Assembly: GCA_946886675.1 (NCBI GenBank)
Contig: CAMPIZ010000004.1
Location: 1-17,496, forward strand
Reading direction: 5' to 3'
Source: an uncultured Flavobacterium sp.
GTDB taxonomy: Bacteria > Bacteroidota > Bacteroidia > Flavobacteriales > Flavobacteriaceae
Length of the DNA: 17,496 nucleotides
Notes under the pieces: model-generated
The model's database searches: none
Seen by the model: only the letters and a program-made list of their open reading frames with translations
Told to the model about the DNA's origin: nothing
Shown: one piece after another, positions 16,201-17,496 of the stretch
How positions within the stretch are numbered: position 1 is the stretch's first letter
Layout of the letters: the number at the start of each line of letters is the position of its first letter
Translations under genes and position numbers: made by a program

Positions 16201-17496
16201 ATGGTACACTCCTGCCGGGTTACCTTCCCGGTGTTGGTTTCTTTGGTACTACCAGGCCAACTTTAGGCTTTGTTTGGGGTAGCCAGAGCGATATAAGGCA
16301 GTATTCTGCAGAACGTGGCTATCTTACCCTTTATGAAGAGTTCAATCAAAACTTTACAAGGGTTAAAGCACAAATATTGAACATAACAGCTAATATTGAT
16401 TTGTTCCCTGATTTAAAAGTTGACCTTACGGCAGAAAAAAGATATGCTGAGACCTATACAGAACAGTATGATGTAACTTATAGCGATATTGAAGATAGGT
16501 ATGTGTACAATTCCCGTTCACCATATACTATGGGTAACCTGCAAATTTCTACCATATTTATAAAAACTGCTTTTGGTCAAAGCGATGTAAACAGTTCTGA
16601 AGCGTTTAACCAGTTTAGGGAGAACAGGCTTATAGTTGCTAACAGGCTGGCACAAGAGCACTATGGCACATCAGATTTTCCTGTTTTTAACGGCCTTACG
16701 GATGGTAATGCAGGTAGTGAGTTTAGCAATGCCAATGCAGGGTATCCTGTTGGTTTTGGTAAAAACAGCCAGGAAGTATTGCTTCCGGCATTTTTAGCAG
16801 CATATTCGGGTCAGGATGCATCAGATGTAAAAACGGGTCCTTTCAGAAACATTCCGCTGCCAAACTGGGTGGTGAAATATACAGGGCTTATGCGTTATAA
16901 ATACTTTAAAGACAGGTTTAAGCGTTTTTCATTGCAACATGGTTATACTGCAGGTTATACTATTAATAGTTACCGTTCAAATTTTGAGTACAATCCTGAT
17001 AACCGACAAAGAGATAATGGTGGTACAGGTAACTTCTTTTCACAATACATTATATCAAACATTAGCCTTGAGGAGCATTTTAATCCGCTTATTCGTATAG
17101 ACTTGGAGATGAAGAACTCAATTAAAATACTGGCTGAGATTAAAAAAGACAGAATGCTTAACATGAGCTTTGATAACAACCTGCTTACAGAGGTGAAGGG
17201 TAACGAATATGTAGTAGGGCTTGGCTATCGTATAAAAGATGTAACTATTAACTCCAGTCTTGCTGATAACCCAACAAATGTTATTAAGAGTGATATTAAC
17301 CTGAAGGCAGATTTTTCGTGGAGGAAAAACGAAACTATTGTGCGCTATCTGGATTATGATAATAATCAGCTTGGAGGAGGGCAGGATATATGGACTATTA
17401 AGTTTACTGCAGACTATGCTTTCAGTAAAAACCTTACAGCCATTTTCTATTATGATCATTCGTTCTCGCAGGCGGTAATATCAACCTCTTATCCGC
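10239..17496 (+). CDS. sprA: SprA, outer-membrane translocon of the type IX secretion system (3' end cut by the window)
   Basis: SprA forms the very large single-chain outer-membrane beta-barrel through which T9SS cargo leaves the cell, and it is needed for gliding in Flavobacterium. The frame is open from 10239 to the window edge (2419 complete codons) with no stop. F. johnsoniae SprA is about 2400 residues (from memory), so only a short C-terminal end should be missing. The start is TTG: the in-frame stop TAG of ruvA lies two codons upstream, and the next in-frame ATG (about 10545) would remove the signal peptide. Residues 1-30 form that signal peptide (lysines at 2, 7, 12, 14; core LAVSVIFLFFTI; GQA|Q), followed by an acidic run. 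Typical family segments include DDFEGS (868-873), KLAWY (913-917), PQERGPYNF (973-981), WAGIMRSL (1000-1007) and ATGRVSTIGFG (from 1568), with many alternating aromatic beta-strands after about 1650. A proline/lysine-rich stretch at about 1933-1952 looks like a flexible loop. Confidence 0.96.
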   Translation, partial: MKTDYSKDFYIKFKLAVSVIFLFFTITGQAQEDEEEEKNDTLTGYNTGRVELENPKSIVDAYTYDPVTNRYIYTETVDGFNINYPIILTPEEYEELVLREAMRDYYQEKSNALEGKGTEEEQRNLLPRYYVNSKFFETIFGGNTIDIKPQGSVELDLGVRYTKQDNPSLSPRNRSTFTFDFDQRISMSLQGKVGTKLGVTANYDTESTFAFQNLIKLEYTPDEDDIIQKIEVGNVSFPLSNSLVRGAQSLFGVKAQFQFGKTTITGIYSEQKSQTKTITAQGGGTLQDFSLFALDYDADRHFFLSQYFRNKYNAALSNYPYINSRVQITRIEVWITNRQNRINAQENNTRNIVAIQDLGEAPLTGVPIEEIIGFADPTVPPGFFTAGPDAPPDNDNNGLDPADVGGTFLDQSVREIVTLSNSSFRGGLSANEGRDYSKLENARKLSPNEFTYHPQLGYISLNQRLNNDEVLAVAYQYTIGEEQYQVGEFATDGVDATTVTNTGDPAQQPVVSTKSLLLKMLKSSLVNVEEPVWDLMMKNIYMIPGAYQLSQEDFRFNILYTDPSPLNYITPAEGATLPGDVADTPLLRVFNVDRLNYTNDPQPGGDGFFDFVPGQTVDVQNGRIIFTTVEPFGEYLFEKLRVNPTENYDDTQETSYNANQRKYVYQRMYKSTMADAQQASEKNKFQLRGRFKSTGGDGISLGAFNIPQGSVVVTAGGRVLVEGIDYTVNYQMGRVQILDPSLQNSNTPIEVSVENNSVFGQQTRRFAGAYIEHKFTDKFLVGATILNMSERPFTQKTNYGQESVNNTIFGINTTYSTEVPFFTRFVNKLPNVDTDVPSNLSFRGEVAYLKPGASKADQFNGEATTYVDDFEGSQTNIDMRSPQAWTLSSAPVTIFPNDNAPLDDLSYGYQRGKLAWYTIDPTFYTNQRPSSVDDDDVSSNRTRRVYYDELYPVTDVVPGQSTVVTTLDLTYFPQERGPYNFNPVAAASGTFTETQAVDNWAGIMRSLNSTNFEQTNVEYIQFWMMDPYEGNPGDIVNADNTGFLEINLGEISEDILKDNRKQYENGLPGQGGTEPAFTTNWGKVPVSQSLIYAFDTDTGNRALQDVGFDGLTDAEEAVTYSAQGYGGYEDPSADNYQFFLDADGDVINRYKNYNGVDGNSPVDVNNDSRGSTTIPDTEDINRDNTMNTIDAYYSYRIPIGPNAIPGQGYVVDEREVSGIELPNGEQAQGRWLLYKIPIDAPTETVGGITNIRSVRFMRMFMTGFRREVTLRFGALDLVRGEWRRFTNTLDPLEDNETDANDQTGFDVIALNVQENGDRYPVRYVSPPGVQREQLYSQNAVINQNEQALSLRVYDPAGSFINGLEPGDSRGAFKNVNVDMRQFKKLRMFLHAEALVGPDGNPESGALQSGEMKAFIRFGNDFTENYYQIEMTLDVTAFGAVIPEVVWPAENEINIPLEVLTALKVLALQNDPSLQEDGLGMKYINAGLLDGSLGDRMTVGIKGNPNFGLVRTLMVGVKNGYQPGTPGARNLRGEVWFNELRLSDMDGEGGMAAVASMDTNFANFATLSATGRVSTIGFGTIEQGPNERSREDVKQYDIVTNINLGKLLPNKWGINVPFNYGVGEEIITPEYDPFQQDIRLEQLMDLAPTEEERQNLKDRAIDYTKRTSINFIGVKKERAPEQKPHIYDVENLTLSYSYNETEHHDYEIQDLRDQQVRTSADYNYTFNNKPIEPLAKTKFMTKSQYWKLLRDINFNYLPSNISFSTNILRQFNRQEYRNVDVQGIAIEPLYRRNYFFNYQYGFNWNISKALTLNYNASTSNIVRNYLDENNEPIDGLDVWDGFWDVGDPNHHTQNFVVNYELPINKIPVFSFISSTYTYNALFDWQRSSDALSRFPDPDTGEINELGNTIQNNSSHELNTTFNMGVFYKYIGLTKSKKPARNARPQGPPKPGEKISNNQQASQDGNVFVDGLVGVLTSVKTLQVKYNQNDGTLLPGYLPGVGFFGTTRPTLGFVWGSQSDIRQYSAERGYLTLYEEFNQNFTRVKAQILNITANIDLFPDLKVDLTAEKRYAETYTEQYDVTYSDIEDRYVYNSRSPYTMGNLQISTIFIKTAFGQSDVNSSEAFNQFRENRLIVANRLAQEHYGTSDFPVFNGLTDGNAGSEFSNANAGYPVGFGKNSQEVLLPAFLAAYSGQDASDVKTGPFRNIPLPNWVVKYTGLMRYKYFKDRFKRFSLQHGYTAGYTINSYRSNFEYNPDNRQRDNGGTGNFFSQYIISNISLEEHFNPLIRIDLEMKNSIKILAEIKKDRMLNMSFDNNLLTEVKGNEYVVGLGYRIKDVTINSSLADNPTNVIKSDINLKADFSWRKNETIVRYLDYDNNQLGGGQDIWTIKFTADYAFSKNLTAIFYYDHSFSQAVISTSYP

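Noticed and set aside
10239..17496. Possibility that sprA is a broken gene, because it has no ATG start and no stop codon in the window.
   Set aside because: The frame reads through without a stop over 2419 codons and encodes the conserved SprA segments in the right order. The TTG start has a good signal peptide behind it, and the missing stop is explained by the window edge.
1..17496. A novel multi-gene defence, mobile or biosynthetic system.
   Set aside because: I found no transposase, integrase, toxin-antitoxin pair, restriction or CRISPR genes, no long direct repeats and no obvious break in base composition. Apart from the small divergent regulatory cassette, every gene belongs to a well-known core family.

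Overview
The window is AT-rich DNA from a member of the Bacteroidota, most likely a Flavobacterium or a close relative in the Flavobacteriaceae. The reasons are: a SprA-type type IX secretion (T9SS) translocon gene; a cytochrome oxidase subunit I in the flavobacterial form with a histidine-rich N-terminus; an RprX/RprY-like two-component pair; several Bacteroidota-type -7 promoter elements (TAnnTTTG); and a general lack of Shine-Dalgarno sequences. Coding density is high. No intergenic stretch exceeds about 135 bases. I saw no mobile element, CRISPR array, tRNA or rRNA.

Layout: (1) 1-1970 is the end of a respiratory operon: the last 22 codons of an upstream gene (probably cytochrome c oxidase subunit II), then subunit I (ctaD), closed by a clear intrinsic terminator. 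(2) 2000-4267 holds three tightly spaced forward genes: a small GNAT-like acetyltransferase, ruvB (Holliday-junction motor) and queG (epoxyqueuosine reductase, GTG start). (3) 4297-7207 is a divergent cassette: an uncharacterised secreted protein on the minus strand, and facing away from it a sensor histidine kinase and an OmpR-family response regulator that overlap by 11 bases. The 132-base region between them carries back-to-back -7 elements and a 10-bp tandem repeat midway between, a good candidate for the regulator's binding site. (4) 7306-10235 has the hybrid malic enzyme maeB and then ruvA. (5) 10239 to the window end is sprA, the giant outer-membrane channel of the T9SS. It opens with a TTG codon one codon after the ruvA stop and in the same frame, and it is cut by the window edge near its C-terminus.

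Most of the window is conserved core genome: respiration, recombination, tRNA modification, central carbon metabolism and secretion/gliding. I do not see a new multi-gene system. The least-explained part is the divergent secreted-protein/two-component cassette with its repeat-bearing control region. Further points of interest are the ruvA-sprA junction, the probably leaderless ruvB transcript, and two perfect inverted repeats (one before the acetyltransferase gene, one inside queG).
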